Positions 63,758 through 64,000 of a DNA stretch of 64,000 nt are shown here, piece after piece. The stretch covers positions 1-64,000 of the forward strand of contig NZ_JYIX01000036.1 of the NCBI RefSeq assembly GCF_000956505.1, in the 5' to 3' direction. Each line of letters opens with the position of its first letter. The stretch's first letter is position 1. The DNA is from Microbacterium azadirachtae. GTDB lineage: Bacteria > Actinomycetota > Actinomycetes > Actinomycetales > Microbacteriaceae. Both the position numbers and the translations under genes were made by a program. The notes beneath the pieces were generated by a model. That model saw only the letters and a program-made list of their open reading frames with translations. It was not told the origin of the DNA and searched no databases.

Positions 63758-64000
63758 TCAGCGCCCGTCGCGAATGAACGCGGCCAGCCGTGCACTCATC
63801 GCCGCCGGATCCCAGCTGTGCCACGCGCCGGTGAGGCACTCGCTCGTCCCTACGGCCGCTGCCTCGGCGATCGCGTCCGCGGCCTCGGCCATCCCGGGGA
63901 AGGTCTCGGTGCCCACCACGGCGAGGACGGGCGCGGTGATCCCGTGCAGTCGGGCGGCGACGCCGTCCTCCTCGATGCCGGCCAGAGCAGTGCCGTCCGG
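63758..64000 (-). CDS. Alpha/beta hydrolase, C-terminal fragment
   Basis: The last 80 codons of a gene that enters from beyond the window. The strand ITAPVLAVVGTETFPGM is the typical core strand before the catalytic acid, and the His in GAWHSWDP is likely the catalytic His of the triad. The final helix MSARLAAFIRDGR is usual for the fold. The nucleophile is outside the window, so substrate and subfamily cannot be given. Confidence 0.75.
   Translation of the reverse strand, partial: PDGTALAGIEEDGVAARLHGITAPVLAVVGTETFPGMAEAADAIAEAAAVGTSECLTGAWHSWDPAAMSARLAAFIRDGR

Overview
The window is high-GC DNA from an actinobacterium, most likely of the Microbacteriaceae and close to Microbacterium. Evidence: an actinobacterial 5S rRNA end at position 1; the chromosomal order TPR protein / HAD phosphatase / ~60-aa protein / tlyA / nadK / recN / pyrG / Nudix / xerD / parA / scpA / scpB / rluB / tyrA / cmk / der, which closely follows Mycobacterium tuberculosis Rv1691-Rv1713; many ATGA/GTGA stop-start overlaps; TAGGNT-type -10 boxes placed so that transcripts would be leaderless; and a DUF222-HNH endonuclease of the kind common in this family. 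The genus is an inference.

Layout. 1-6530: end of an rRNA operon, then the core run through recN. 6551-13285: a LacI-controlled importer plus glycoside hydrolase 32 and a PfkB kinase, a fructan/sucrose utilisation locus. 13319-16512: pyrG, an ADP-ribose pyrophosphatase and xerD. 16601-20983: lipoprotein, membrane-fusion protein, ABC ATPase and MacB-like permease. 21072-27765: amino-acid permease, FadR-type regulator, glutamine-synthetase-like ligase, aldehyde dehydrogenase, SDR dehydrogenase and a gamma-glutamyl hydrolase, a gamma-glutamylated amine or amino-alcohol catabolic operon. 27762-35709: a divergent LacI-controlled alpha-L-rhamnoside locus. 35790-42196: parA, scpA, scpB, rluB, tyrA, cmk and der in tight coupling.

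42240-52440 holds GNAT enzymes, a Nudix protein with a PIN/NYN-like tail, a DUF222-HNH protein, an S4 protein, a YhhN protein and a second lipoprotein/fusion/ATPase/permease set led by a two-component system. 52550-58488 carries an intracellular GH20 hexosaminidase, a TetR regulator and an MFS exporter linked by matching operators, then an ABC-F ATPase with a leader ORF and attenuator-like hairpin. 58818-62963 is a single 1381-residue gene: a PD-(D/E)xK-like nuclease N-terminus followed by a STAND NTPase, resembling Avs (AVAST) anti-phage sensors. It lies just beyond the 3' end of a tRNA-Pro gene and is the best candidate for an undescribed system. The window ends in an alpha/beta hydrolase fragment.

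How the genes work together: both sugar importers lack an ATPase gene and would need a shared ATPase encoded elsewhere. Their hydrolases have no signal peptides, so oligosaccharides would be imported and cut inside the cell. The two MacB-like sets look like paralogues, one of them tied to envelope sensing by a histidine kinase and response regulator.
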